A model generated the notes under the pieces. The model was not told where the DNA came from. It made no database searches and was given only the letters and a program-made list of their open reading frames with translations. From the NCBI GenBank assembly GCA_021199635.1, contig JAJQHS010000111.1, positions 1-57,115 on the forward strand: DNA of 57,115 bases. The letters run 5' to 3'. The stretch is from Bacillota bacterium (lineage in GTDB: Bacteria > Bacillota > Clostridia > Oscillospirales > Oscillospiraceae). Shown here in pieces: positions 8,185-17,069 of this stretch (the first letter of the stretch is position 1; each line of letters starts with the position of its first letter). A program made the position numbers and the translations under genes.

Positions 8185-10911
8185 ATGGACACGTGCAAGC
8201 ACCTGATCCTGCTCAAGGGCGAGGACAGGACGAAGGATATCCAGTCCTGCCAATATTGCCCTCAGACCGGAAAATATAACGTGACCTTCTCCGGCGGGAA
8301 AACCTACCATTACGCCCTGGAGAATATCGTGTGGCTGCAAAATCCTTGGGTGCGCGACCCCGGCATGTACCGGGTGTGGTACGACGGGCGGATGATGCGC
8401 AACATCCGGCAGATCCTGGAGTTCCGCGGCAGTCAGACGCAGTGGCACATCGTGTTTGAGAACGGAAGTGAGAGGACCTACCCCCTGCAGGCACTGACCA
8501 TTGAAAGATCCTGCCTGGAAGCCGACTGCGCCCAGGATCGCCTGGCGTATCTGCGGGAGATCGCGGGCATAAACGCACTGAAAAATGACGATGGGGAGGT
8601 GCTGCTGAAAAAGCAGTATGAGAAGCTGACCTTCCTGAGCGAAAAGTCGGCGCTGGCCAATTACCTGTATCCGGAGCGGTATCCGGTGCGGCAGATGGAC
8701 GCAGGGACGCTGATTTTCCCATTCGGCGGCAATGCCAGCCAGTTCCAGGCCGTCCGGAATGCCCTCACCCGGCAGATCAGTGTGATCCAGGGACCGCCCG
8801 GCACCGGGAAAACCCAGACGATCCTGAATATCACCGCCAATCTACTGATCCGCGGCAAGAAGGTGCAGATCGTTTCCAACAACAATTCCGCGACCCAAAA
8901 CGTGCTGGACAAGCTGGCGTCGCCCAAATATGGCCTGGATTTCCTGGCGGCCACTCTGGGCAGGCGGGAAAACAAGCAGGCCTTCGTGGACGGGCAGACC
9001 GGCGCCTATCCCACTCTTGCCGCCTGGGAGAGAAGCCCCCAGGCGCTTCAGAGCATGGGGGAGCAGGTGGAGCAGCTCTCCCGGGAGGTGTCGGAGTGCT
9101 TCTCCCGGCAGGAGCGGCTGGCGATGGCCAGGCAGGAATGGAACGACCTGGCGCTGGAGAGTCAGCATTTCGCCCGCTACTATGCGGACAGCGGTCTGCC
9201 CCGGCCGACCAGGGCGCACCGCCAGGGGCTGCGGGCCGCGGACGTCCTGCGGATCCTGCAGGAATGCGAGCGGAGCAGCGAGGCGGAGAAGCCCATCAGC
9301 CTGTGGCTGAAGCTGAAAGGAACAGTGCTGCGGGGCGTTTTTGAGTGGCGGTTCTGGAATGGCGACGGCAGCGCGGTGATCGCGTATCTGCAAAGCCTGT
9401 TCTACACCCTGAAATCGGAGGAGCTGCAGGAGGAGATCCGGTCGCTGGAGGCGTTCCTGGCGGATGCAAACGCGGCGGAGAAGATGGAGCTGCTTTCCGG
9501 ATGCTCCATGGAGTATCTGAAAGCGTCCCTGTTCCGGCGGTACGGGAACCGGACGGTGCGCCCCCGCTTCACGATGGACACGCTATGGAAAGCGCCCCAG
9601 ACGGTGCTGGAGGAATATCCCATCATCCTCAGTACCACATTTTCCGCCCGCAGCTGCCTGAAGGATGTCACCTATGATTACCTGATCATGGACGAGGCGT
9701 CCCAGGTGGACCTGGCGACCGGCGCGCTGGCGCTCTCCTCCGCCAGGAACGCGGTGATCGTCGGCGATCTGAAGCAGCTGCCCAATGTGATCCCGGAGGA
9801 TCTGCGTATGCGCAGCGAGGCGGTGTTCCAGCACCACCAGCTGTCGGCGGGCTACGATTACGCCCGAAATAGCTTTCTGAAATCGGTCTGTACGGTGATC
9901 CCGGAGGTGCCGCAGACCCTCCTGCGGGAGCATTACCGCTGCCACCCGAAAATCATCGGCTTCTGCAATCAAAAATTTTACCAGAACCAGCTCGTGGTGA
10001 TGACCCAGGAGCATGGCGAGCCGGATACCCTCTGCGTTTACCAGACCGCGGTGGGCGAGCACCACCGGGGGCATGTCAACCAGCGGCAGATCGACGTGAC
10101 CCGGGAGGAGGTGCTGCCCCGGCTTTCGGACATGGAGCCGGAGGAGATCGGGATTATTGCCCCCTACCGGGACCAGGTCGGCGCGCTGACGGCGGCCATG
10201 CAGGGCACCGGCGTGGAGGTGGACACGGTCCATAAATTCCAGGGCCGGGAGAAGGACGCGATCATCCTCACCACAGTGGATGACCGGGTCACCGATTTTT
10301 CCGACGATCCCTATCTGCTGAACGTGGCCATTTCCCGGGCGAAGAAAAAGCTGTGCCTGGTGGTGTCCGGCAACGAGCAGCCGGAGGACAGCAACATCCG
10401 GGACCTGATCGCCTACATCCGGTACCACAATTTCCAGGTCGTGGACAGCCAAATCTACTCGGTGTTTGACCGGCTGTACCAGCAGTACACCCAGGAGCGC
10501 ATGGCGTACCTGGCCAAGCACCGGAAGGTATCCCAGTACGATTCGGAAAATCTGATGTATGCCGCCATTGTGGAGCTGCTGTCGCAGATGCCGGAGCTGC
10601 CGCTGGATGTGATCTGCCACCAGAAGGTGCGGATGCTGCTGCGGGACACCGGCAAGCTCACCGAGCAGGAGCGCCGCTACGCCATGCACCCCAATACCCA
10701 TGTGGATTTCCTGATCTACAACCGGATCACCAAAGCTCCGGTGCTGGCCATTGAGGTGGACGGGTTCCGGTTCCACCAGGAGGGCACGCAGCAGGCGGCG
10801 CGGGACAAGCTGAAAAATTCCATTTTTGAGAAATACGCGATCCCGCTGCTGCGCCTGCCGACAAACGGCAGTGGCGAGATTGAGAAGATCCGGAGCCTTC
10901 TCCACGCCTGA
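8185..10911 (+). CDS. SF1 DNA2/NAM7-type helicase with C-terminal nuclease-like domain
   Basis: 908-residue protein. After an N-terminal region of about 180 residues comes a Q-like motif (NASQFQAVRNAL, 183-194), Walker A GPPGTGKT (203-210), motif II DEAS near 503, and the motif VHKFQGREKD near 682, which together mark a superfamily 1 helicase split by a long insertion. The last 90 residues contain HVDFLIYN...AIEVDG, resembling DUF2726/Vsr-like endonuclease folds. The ATG at 8185 has an AAGGAG site. Such helicase-nuclease fusions may act in repair or in defence against foreign DNA; the role here is inferred. It follows the LysR gene by 4 bases. Confidence 0.85.
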   Translation: MDTCKHLILLKGEDRTKDIQSCQYCPQTGKYNVTFSGGKTYHYALENIVWLQNPWVRDPGMYRVWYDGRMMRNIRQILEFRGSQTQWHIVFENGSERTYPLQALTIERSCLEADCAQDRLAYLREIAGINALKNDDGEVLLKKQYEKLTFLSEKSALANYLYPERYPVRQMDAGTLIFPFGGNASQFQAVRNALTRQISVIQGPPGTGKTQTILNITANLLIRGKKVQIVSNNNSATQNVLDKLASPKYGLDFLAATLGRRENKQAFVDGQTGAYPTLAAWERSPQALQSMGEQVEQLSREVSECFSRQERLAMARQEWNDLALESQHFARYYADSGLPRPTRAHRQGLRAADVLRILQECERSSEAEKPISLWLKLKGTVLRGVFEWRFWNGDGSAVIAYLQSLFYTLKSEELQEEIRSLEAFLADANAAEKMELLSGCSMEYLKASLFRRYGNRTVRPRFTMDTLWKAPQTVLEEYPIILSTTFSARSCLKDVTYDYLIMDEASQVDLATGALALSSARNAVIVGDLKQLPNVIPEDLRMRSEAVFQHHQLSAGYDYARNSFLKSVCTVIPEVPQTLLREHYRCHPKIIGFCNQKFYQNQLVVMTQEHGEPDTLCVYQTAVGEHHRGHVNQRQIDVTREEVLPRLSDMEPEEIGIIAPYRDQVGALTAAMQGTGVEVDTVHKFQGREKDAIILTTVDDRVTDFSDDPYLLNVAISRAKKKLCLVVSGNEQPEDSNIRDLIAYIRYHNFQVVDSQIYSVFDRLYQQYTQERMAYLAKHRKVSQYDSENLMYAAIVELLSQMPELPLDVICHQKVRMLLRDTGKLTEQERRYAMHPNTHVDFLIYNRITKAPVLAIEVDGFRFHQEGTQQAARDKLKNSIFEKYAIPLLRLPTNGSGEIEKIRSLLHA

Positions 10912-10942
10912 AGCGCCGCCGGATCTGGGGAACGAGGATACG

Positions 10943-12103
10943 GTGTTTGCGGAGAATACGCTAAGAGGTGGGAATAGCTACTCTATAGTGGGCAGAACAG
11001 AAGATGGCATAGAAATTTACGAAACCAGCGACGCCATCAAAGAACTGCCTATGAAGCAGCGACAGGCGGAGTTCCTTCGCATCATGCGGGACGAGTACAG
11101 AGGCCGCACGGCAAGGCTTGCTGCTGATAACGGCCAAGTCTACTACGCTACATTCGACCAAACGGATGCCAGAAAGAACATATACGGAGACAAGAAAAGT
11201 GATCGAGCGGGCTACAAAGCAAAAATCAATACTGGAGCAGACGGCGGCATCTTCGACCTGGTAGAAAATGCAAAACATGTGGGAGGGAAAGCGGAGCAAG
11301 GGAAGAACACTCTCGCGCACAAAGATGTGAGCGGGTGGGAGTACTTTGTAAAAACTGTACAGATTGACGGGAAGGTTTATGACCTGCTTGCGAATGTACG
11401 AAAAAAGCCGGACGGAGAGTATGTATACTCCGTTCAGCTGAATGAAAACAAAAACAAAGCACCCGTTCTGCCCAGCAGACAAACCTCTGGCTTCATTTCT
11501 GAAGCTGGTCATCTTCAGACCAGGGCAGAAGCGAGTGCTTCTGGAGACAGTTTATCACAGAAACACTCCTCTGTCAAGGAAAAATTCAGCATGGTGCTGT
11601 ATGACATTTTGAAATTACAGCCGACACAAATTACGCAAAAAGAGACTGGTGCAGCACAAAGCGCAAACCCGTCACCGGGAGCCGCCAGAAAGACTGCACA
11701 AGTCTCCAAGGACACTATAGCGCAAAAAAACGCTTCTGTCAAGGAAAAATTCAGCATGGACGAGCCGGTTGAGGAGACCGGGACACTCATAGCGCTGCAC
11801 AACATGAGCAGCGAAAAGATAGACCAGACGCTGGAGTTGGGCGCATGGCCGTCGCCGTCCATCGCCATTGTGCAGGCAGAGCAGGGGCATACGGAATATG
11901 GAGCGTACTCCGCGCTGTTCTTTGCACAGAAAAAAAGAACTGCTCAGTTGCTTCGCCCCCTTGGCTTCGTGAATGCCAAGGAAACTGCAACCAAACAGTT
12001 CTATGGCAGTATATCATACAAAGACGATAATGTCAATATCCAAGGCGAAAATTTTCGAAATATTTCCCTGACGCGCCGCTTTTGCCGGAAACGAAAAAAA
12101 TGA
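10943..12103 (+). pseudogene. Remnant of a phage/ICE polyvalent (MuF-associated) protein
   Basis: The open frame is AT-richer than its neighbours and has no convincing start: it begins inside the helicase 3' end in another frame, and the best candidate is GTG at 10943 behind GAGG. The first 160 residues (NSYSIVGRTEDGIEIYET ... VYSVQLNENK) match the domain seen in large polyvalent proteins of phages and conjugative elements (LPD3 or BECR-nuclease type). Two linker copies SVKEKFSM follow. The protein then enters the usual C-terminal domain (VEETGTLIALHNMSSEKI) but loses similarity after about 45 residues. I infer a deletion remnant, with expression doubtful. Confidence 0.7.
11570..11759 (+). 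repeat. 25-bp direct repeat within the polyvalent remnant
   Basis: The same 25 bases occur at 11570-11594 and 11735-11759 and encode the motif SVKEKFSM twice. In polyvalent proteins this peptide joins domains, so the repeat marks domain boundaries and not a mobile element end. Confidence 0.85.
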
Positions 12104-12129
12104 GGCTGCCCCACTTTCGCGGGGCAGCC
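12104..12129 (-). terminator. Terminator of ppdK
   Basis: A 9-bp GC-rich stem, GGCTGCCCC with GGGGCAGCC and an 8-base loop, is followed on the minus strand by TCATTTTTTT. It starts one base after the stop of the polyvalent remnant on the other strand. Confidence 0.85.
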
Positions 12130-12158
12130 TTGCAATTTCTATTGGTTCCGGCGAATAA

Positions 12159-14801
12159 TTACTGCACGCCGTCCTTGATCGCAGCCTGGGCGGCGGCGAG
12201 GCGGGCGATGGGCACGCGGAACGGGGAGCAGCTGACGTAGGTCAGCCCGAGCTTGTGGCAGAACTCCACAGAGCTGGGGTCACCGCCGTGCTCGCCGCAG
12301 ATGCCGCAGTGCAGGTCGGGGCGGACGGACTTGCCGAGCTTGACGGCCATTTCCATCAGCTTGCCGACGCCGTTCTGATCCAGGCGGGCGAAGGGGTCGC
12401 TCTCCAGGATCTTCACATCGTAGTAGGCGTTCAGGAACTTGCCCGCGTCGTCACGGCTGAAGCCGTAGGTCATCTGGGTCAGGTCGTTGGTGCCGAAGCA
12501 GAAGAAGGAGGCGTCCTTGGCGATCTCGTCCGCAGTCAGGGCGGCGCGGGGGACCTCGATCATGGTACCGACCTCATAGTGCAGGTCAGAGCCGGCAGCG
12601 GCGATCTCGGCATCGGCGGTCTTGACCACGATGTCCTTGACGTACTTCAGCTCCTTGGCCTCGCCGACCAGCGGGATCATGATTTCGGGGACCAGCTTCC
12701 AATCGGGATGGGCGGCGGAGACCTTCAGCGCGGCACGGATGACGGCCTTGGTCTGCATGGCGGCGATCTCGGGGTAGGTGACCGCCAGACGGCAGCCGCG
12801 GTGGCCCATCATGGGGTTGAACTCCTTCAGGCTCTCGATAATTGCCTTGATGTCGGAAACGCTCTTGCCCTGGGCGGCAGCCAGCAGCTCAATGTCCTTC
12901 TCCTCGGTGGGGACGAACTCGTGCAGCGGGGGATCCAGGAAGCGGATGGTGACGGGGTAGCCCTCCATGGACTCGTACAGCTTCTCAAAGTCGCCCTGCT
13001 GATAGGGCAGGATCTTCTCCAGTGCGGCCTCCCGCTCCTGGACGGTGTCGGAGCAAATCATCTCCCGGAAGGCGGCGATGCGGTCCGCCTCGAAGAACAT
13101 ATGCTCGGTGCGGCACAGGCCGATGCCCTCTGCGCCCAGCTCCCGCGCCTTGGCGGCGTCCCGGGGCGTGTCGGCATTGGTGCGGACCTGGAGCTTGCGG
13201 TACTTGTCCGCCCAGGCCATGATGCGGCCAAATTCACCGGCGATGGTAGCGTCCACGGTGGGGATCAGGCCGTCGTAGATGTTGCCGGTAGTGCCGTCGA
13301 TGGAGATATTGTCGCCCTCGTGGAAGGTCTTCCCGGCGAGGGTGAATACCTTATCCTCCTCGTCCATTACGATGGCGGAGCAGCCGGATACGCAGCAGGT
13401 GCCCATGCCCCGTGCCACAACCGCGGCGTGGGAGGTCATACCGCCGCGGACGGTAAGGATGCCCTGCGCGGCCTTCATGCCCTCGATATCCTCGGGGCTG
13501 GTTTCCAGCCGGACGAGGACGACCTTCTTGCCGGCCTTCTTCCATTCCTTCGCGTCCTCAGCCGTGAAGACGATCTGGCCGCAGGCCGCGCCGGGGGAGG
13601 CGGGCAGTGCCTTGCCGATGGGAGTGGCGGCCTTCAGCGCCTTGGCGTCGAACTGGGGGTGCAGCAGGGTATCCAGGTTGCGGGGGTCGATCATGGCGAC
13701 GGCCTCAGCCTCGGTGCGCATTCCCTCGTCAACCAGGTCGCAGGCGATCTTCAGCGCGGCCTGCGCGGTACGCTTGCCGCTGCGGCACTGGAGCATGTAC
13801 AGCTTGCCGTTCTCCACGGTGAACTCCATGTCCTGCATATCCCGGTAGTGGGTCTCCAGCTTGCCGCATACATCGACGAACTGGGCATAAGCCTCGGGGA
13901 ACAGCTGCTCCATCTGGGAGATGGGCATGGGGGTGCGGACACCGGCCACCACGTCCTCGCCCTGCGCGTTGGTGAGGAATTCACCCATCAGGGTCTTGGC
14001 GCCGGTGGCGGGGTCGCGGGTAAAGGCGACGCCGGTGCCGGAATTGTCGTTCAGGTTGCCGAACACCATGGGCATAACATTGACAGCGGTGCCCCAGGAA
14101 TAGGGGATGTCGTTGTCCCGGCGGTAGACGTTCGCGCGGGGGTTATCCCAGGAGCGGAACACGGCGCGGATGGCTTCGTAGAGCTGCACCTTCGGGTCGG
14201 AGGGGAAATCCTCACCCAGCTGCTTGCGGTACTCGGCCTTGAACTGCCCGGCCAGCTCCTTCAGGTCGGCGGCGGTCAGCTCCACGTCATAGGTCACGCC
14301 GCGGTCGGCCTTCATCTCGTCGATGAGCTTCTCAAAATACTTCTTGCCCACCTCCATGACGACATCGGAGAACATCTGGATGAAGCGGCGGTAGGAATCG
14401 TAGACAAAGCGCTCGAACTTGGGGTCGGGATTGCCGGCGATCATAGCGGCGACCACGTCGTCGTTCAGGCCCAGGTTCAGAATGGTGTCCATCATGCCGG
14501 GCATGGAAGCCCGGGCGCCGGAGCGGACGGAAACCAGCAGCGGGTTGGTGAGGCTGCCGAACTTCTTGCCGTTGAGATTCTCCATGACCTCAACATACTC
14601 CATAATCTCGGCCATGATGGCGTCGTTGATGGTGCGGCCATCCTCGTAGTACTGGGTGCAGGCCTCTGTGGTGATGGTGAAGCCCTGAGGAACCGGCAGG
14701 CCGATGTTGGTCATTTCCGCCAGGTTCGCGCCCTTGCCGCCCAGGAGCTCGCGCATATTCGCGTTGCCCTCGGTGAACAGGTAGACATACTTGTGAGACA
14801 T
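12159..14801 (-). CDS. ppdK: Pyruvate, phosphate dikinase
   Basis: 880-residue cytoplasmic enzyme that interconverts pyruvate + ATP + phosphate with phosphoenolpyruvate + AMP + pyrophosphate; in anaerobes it often works in glycolysis. The N-terminal ATP-grasp part is marked by GGKGANLAEM near the start. The swivelling phosphohistidine domain has GGMTSHAAVVARGMG, and the C-terminal PEP/pyruvate barrel ends with CGICGEHGGDP. The length is standard. The ATG at 14801 has an AAAGGGG site and removes 38 unlikely upstream residues. It is a single-gene unit with its own promoter and terminator. Confidence 0.97.
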   Translation of the reverse strand: MSHKYVYLFTEGNANMRELLGGKGANLAEMTNIGLPVPQGFTITTEACTQYYEDGRTINDAIMAEIMEYVEVMENLNGKKFGSLTNPLLVSVRSGARASMPGMMDTILNLGLNDDVVAAMIAGNPDPKFERFVYDSYRRFIQMFSDVVMEVGKKYFEKLIDEMKADRGVTYDVELTAADLKELAGQFKAEYRKQLGEDFPSDPKVQLYEAIRAVFRSWDNPRANVYRRDNDIPYSWGTAVNVMPMVFGNLNDNSGTGVAFTRDPATGAKTLMGEFLTNAQGEDVVAGVRTPMPISQMEQLFPEAYAQFVDVCGKLETHYRDMQDMEFTVENGKLYMLQCRSGKRTAQAALKIACDLVDEGMRTEAEAVAMIDPRNLDTLLHPQFDAKALKAATPIGKALPASPGAACGQIVFTAEDAKEWKKAGKKVVLVRLETSPEDIEGMKAAQGILTVRGGMTSHAAVVARGMGTCCVSGCSAIVMDEEDKVFTLAGKTFHEGDNISIDGTTGNIYDGLIPTVDATIAGEFGRIMAWADKYRKLQVRTNADTPRDAAKARELGAEGIGLCRTEHMFFEADRIAAFREMICSDTVQEREAALEKILPYQQGDFEKLYESMEGYPVTIRFLDPPLHEFVPTEEKDIELLAAAQGKSVSDIKAIIESLKEFNPMMGHRGCRLAVTYPEIAAMQTKAVIRAALKVSAAHPDWKLVPEIMIPLVGEAKELKYVKDIVVKTADAEIAAAGSDLHYEVGTMIEVPRAALTADEIAKDASFFCFGTNDLTQMTYGFSRDDAGKFLNAYYDVKILESDPFARLDQNGVGKLMEMAVKLGKSVRPDLHCGICGEHGGDPSSVEFCHKLGLTYVSCSPFRVPIARLAAAQAAIKDGVQ

Positions 14802-14886
14802 TTGATAACCCCTTTCATTACGTTGCAGGCGGGCCATTTTCGCCCGAATTTTTGCATATTTGGATAGTATTCGATAACGCCCAAAT

Positions 14887-14915
14887 AGTATAGCATGTTC
14901 GTCAAAAAAAAGCAA
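14887..14915 (-). promoter_or_regulatory. Probable ppdK promoter
   Basis: Minus strand: TTGCTT (14910-14915), 17-bp spacer, TATACT (14887-14892), about 85 bases upstream of the start codon. Confidence 0.5.
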
Positions 14916-14983
14916 ATATTTTTACAATTTTTCCTGCACTTTTTTTGAAAATCTCCCATCTCCGTGGGGATCGGACGAAAAAA

Positions 14984-15007
14984 CCGGATGCGCACGCGCG
15001 CATCCGG
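14984..15007 (-). terminator. Terminator of lexA
   Basis: CCGGATGCGC and GCGCATCCGG form a 10-bp stem with a 4-base loop, followed on the minus strand by TTTTTT. It lies 9 bases past the lexA stop. Confidence 0.92.
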
Positions 15008-15016
15008 CACAGATGG

Positions 15017-15595
15017 TCAGTATTCCCGCACCAGCGCTTTCACCAGGCCGACGATCTGGGCCTGGGAACCGTCGATGGGCGGATAATTCTCGTTTTCCGG
15101 CAGGAGCCAGACCTCGCCGCTCCGGCGGCGCAGGCGCTTGACCGTGGCCTCGTCCCCGATCCGGGCGACTACGATCTGCCCATCGTCCGCGGTGGACTGG
15201 GGGCGGACGACCACCAGGTCACCGCTGAAGATCCCGGCGCCGATCATGCTGTCCCCCCGCACCCGCAGGGCAAAGCAGCCTGGCTCGCCGTCCCAGGGCA
15301 GGGTACCCTCCTGATTCTCAAAGGCCAGGATCGGCAGACCGGCGGTGACCACGCCGATCACCGGGATCTGCCCCGGGCGGACGCCGGTGGCGATGGCGCG
15401 CTTGCGCCCCTTCACGCTGGGGGTGGCCAGGAGCCCCTTCTCCTGCAGCGCCTGGATATGGTAGCTGACGGAGGCGGTGGAACGCAGGCCAACGGCCGCG
15501 CCGATCTCCCGCACGGAGGGGGCATAGCCGTTTTCCTGCACGAATTGGTTTACATAATCCAGAATTTTTTCTGCCTTGTCGCTGGTTCTCGGCAT
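15017..15595 (-). CDS. lexA: LexA repressor
   Basis: 192-residue SOS repressor and self-cleaving protease. The N-terminal winged helix spans residues 1-65 (APSVREIGAAVGL). The scissile bond lies in VVTAGLP (Ala85-Gly86). The catalytic dyad is Ser116 (RGDSM) and Lys153 (TVKRL). All key residues are intact, so RecA-stimulated autocleavage should work. The start has GGAGGG at a good distance. It is transcribed alone, divergent from the ferritin-like gene. Confidence 0.96.
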   Translation of the reverse strand: MPRTSDKAEKILDYVNQFVQENGYAPSVREIGAAVGLRSTASVSYHIQALQEKGLLATPSVKGRKRAIATGVRPGQIPVIGVVTAGLPILAFENQEGTLPWDGEPGCFALRVRGDSMIGAGIFSGDLVVVRPQSTADDGQIVVARIGDEATVKRLRRRSGEVWLLPENENYPPIDGSQAQIVGLVKALVREY

Positions 15596-15627
15596 AGCGA
15601 TCCCTCCAAAAGTCCCTTATCACACAG

Positions 15628-15646
15628 ATTATAGCACATATGAACG
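15628..15646 (-). promoter_or_regulatory. lexA promoter -10 with degenerate SOS-box-like sequence
   Basis: On the minus strand TATAAT (15628-15633) lies just downstream of CGTTCATATGTGC (15634-15646). The latter matches the Gram-positive SOS box CGAACATATGTTC at 10 of 13 positions but breaks both half-sites, so autoregulation through it is uncertain. The -35 is poor. Confidence 0.35.
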
Positions 15647-15749
15647 AAAAAGGAAAGGGGGCGCGGGAAAAAATCCGCCGGAATATCGGTAATTTTTTCG
15701 CACCGGCGACTATACTGGTACTGAGGAAAAACCACAGGAGGGATGCGAA

Positions 15750-16217
15750 ATGGAGAAAATGGATACGGCCATGGCCGCACGGGTATGGCAGCGGGTACGG
15801 GGCGAGGCCACGGCTCCGGAGGCGATTTTCGGGCTCCAGGGCCTGGCAGCGGCGGAAATGGCGGAGGCTGCGGCACTGGCGCAGATGTCCGGCATGACCC
15901 AGGGGCGGAGCCAGCGGGTGCTGCGGCAGCTTGCCCAGCAGGACCGCGCCCATGCCGCCTGCCTGAAAGGCATTCAGGCCATGGCGATGGGCAGCGCCCC
16001 GCATCTGCGGACGGCGCCCCCGGTTCCGGAGGAACCGGAAACGGCGCTGCGGAAATGCTGCGGGCGGAAGATGAAGGCGCTGGCGCAGTATGAGGCCAGG
16101 GCGCAGGATCCGGAATTTGGCTGCGTGTTCGCGGAGCTTGCCCGGCAGGAGCGGGCGCATTGCTGCCAGCTCCTGGAGCTTCTGGGAATGCAGGCGGAGC
16201 CGGGGAGTCGCCTGTGA
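15750..16217 (+). CDS. Ferritin-like/rubrerythrin-like small protein
   Basis: 155 residues, almost all helical and rich in Ala, Gln and Glu. Repeated Glu and Glu-x-x-His type positions (LAQQDRAHAACL and LARQERAHCCQLLEL) recall the four-helix ferritin-like bundle that binds a di-iron centre, as in rubrerythrin. No C-terminal rubredoxin Cys pairs are present. The ATG at 15750 has an AGGAGGG site. A role in oxidative stress or iron handling is inferred from the fold only. TATACT at 15711-15716 may be its -10 box, without a good -35. Confidence 0.75.
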   Translation: MEKMDTAMAARVWQRVRGEATAPEAIFGLQGLAAAEMAEAAALAQMSGMTQGRSQRVLRQLAQQDRAHAACLKGIQAMAMGSAPHLRTAPPVPEEPETALRKCCGRKMKALAQYEARAQDPEFGCVFAELARQERAHCCQLLELLGMQAEPGSRL

Positions 16218-16221
16218 AAAA

Positions 16222-16252
16222 CTGCCTCCCGGGCGGAAAGTCCGGGAGGCAG
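16222..16252 (-). terminator. Terminator downstream of the membrane/acetyltransferase gene
   Basis: An 11-bp stem, CTGCCTCCCGG with CCGGGAGGCAG and a 9-base loop, is followed on the minus strand by TTTTT. It also lies just after the ferritin-like gene on the plus strand, where it lacks a T-run. Confidence 0.85.
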
Positions 16253-16267
16253 CGGGAGCAATATGGT

Positions 16268-16903
16268 TTACATAACTTTTACGTATTGGCCGTCCTGCTT
16301 TTCAAAGCCCATGCTCAGCAGGTATTTGCCGTGCTTTTCGCTGTTGGTGGCGGCGCGGAGCCTGGTGTAGCCCATCTGCGCCAGGTAGGGGTACACAGCC
16401 TCGCCCACCCGGCAGTCCCGGTATGCGGCGCAGGCATAGTCCAGCTCCACCTGCAGCACGCCGCCGCCCAGGTCCTTGCCCAGCAGAACCCCGGCTGGTG
16501 CGGTGTTCCGGCAGACGTATACCGCCAGATCCGCATCCGTCTGCGGGGCGGAAAAATCGGGGAACCATTTGCGGATATCCTTGCCGTTATATTGCAGGAA
16601 ATCCTGCAGGAACGGATCATCCAGGGGAACCGGTCGAACCGTCACCAGCTCATCCCGGCGGCGCAGGACGAGCAGATGGTAAAGGTTCACCACCATCACC
16701 GCCAGATTCAGGAACCCTGTGGGGATGGAGCCGATCATGAACCCGTACAGGGAGAACAGCGCGGAGCCGCAGGTGCTGACCCAGCGCAGCTTGACCACCG
16801 AGGTGGTCGCGTAGGAGAGTAATACGATCACAGAGGCTGCATAGCCAATGTATGTCCAGAGCGTCATGCCGCCCCATTGTTCCGCCAGCGCGGACAGTAC
16901 CAT
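16268..16903 (-). CDS. Membrane protein with YgjV-like segments and C-terminal acetyltransferase-like domain
   Basis: 211 residues. The first 80 hold three hydrophobic segments (IGYAASVIVLLSYATTS, then two more), similar to the YgjV inner-membrane family. From about residue 95 the sequence is soluble and ends with VYPYLAQMGYTRLRAATN and LLSMGFEKQDGQYVKVM, which reads like the second half of a GNAT N-acetyltransferase. The ATG at 16903 has AAAGG 10 bases upstream; 12 more in-frame residues exist upstream without a better site. A hairpin CGCCCGC/GCGGGCG (16931-16949) sits in its leader. Function is unknown. Confidence 0.7.
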   Translation of the reverse strand: MVLSALAEQWGGMTLWTYIGYAASVIVLLSYATTSVVKLRWVSTCGSALFSLYGFMIGSIPTGFLNLAVMVVNLYHLLVLRRRDELVTVRPVPLDDPFLQDFLQYNGKDIRKWFPDFSAPQTDADLAVYVCRNTAPAGVLLGKDLGGGVLQVELDYACAAYRDCRVGEAVYPYLAQMGYTRLRAATNSEKHGKYLLSMGFEKQDGQYVKVM

Positions 16904-16965
16904 AAAATCATCGCCTTTCTGAAGTTGGGTCGCCCGCATGGAGCGGGCGAATCGTGAGAAATAAC

Positions 16966-16993
16966 AATCCCGAATGCATATGCATTCGGGATT
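16966..16993 (-). terminator. Palindromic terminator of the tRNA unit
   Basis: A 28-bp perfect palindrome (AATCCCGAATGCAT and its complement) begins 2 bases past the tRNA-Glu CCA end. On the minus strand it is followed by GTTATTTC, a weak T-run. Confidence 0.65.
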
Positions 16994-16994
16994 C

Positions 16995-17069
16995 TGGTGA
17001 CCCGTACGGGAATCGAACCCATGTTACCGCCGTGAAAGGGCGGTGTCTTAACCGCTTGACCAACGGGCC
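16995..17069 (-). tRNA. tRNA-Glu (anticodon UUC)
   Basis: It folds as a complete 75-base cloverleaf with encoded CCA. Acceptor GGCCCGT pairs with ACGGGTC, the anticodon stem is CCGCC/GGCGG with loop CTTTCAC (anticodon TTC), and the T arm is ATGGG-TTCGATT-CCCGT. It starts directly after the CCA of the tRNA-Met, with no spacer. Confidence 0.97.

Noticed and set aside
10826-10942. Upstream part of the open frame of the polyvalent remnant
   Set aside because: It overlaps the helicase 3' end in another frame and encodes an Arg/Cys-rich stretch with no similarity to the domain.
11570-11759. 25-bp direct repeat as a CRISPR or transposon end
   Set aside because: Two copies only, both in frame, and encoding a known linker peptide.
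12255-14867. 870-codon open frame on the plus strand opposite ppdK
   Set aside because: Antisense shadow of ppdK; no ribosome binding site or domain.
15634-15646. SOS box in front of lexA
   Set aside because: Only 10 of 13 positions fit and both half-sites are broken; kept as a low-confidence note only.
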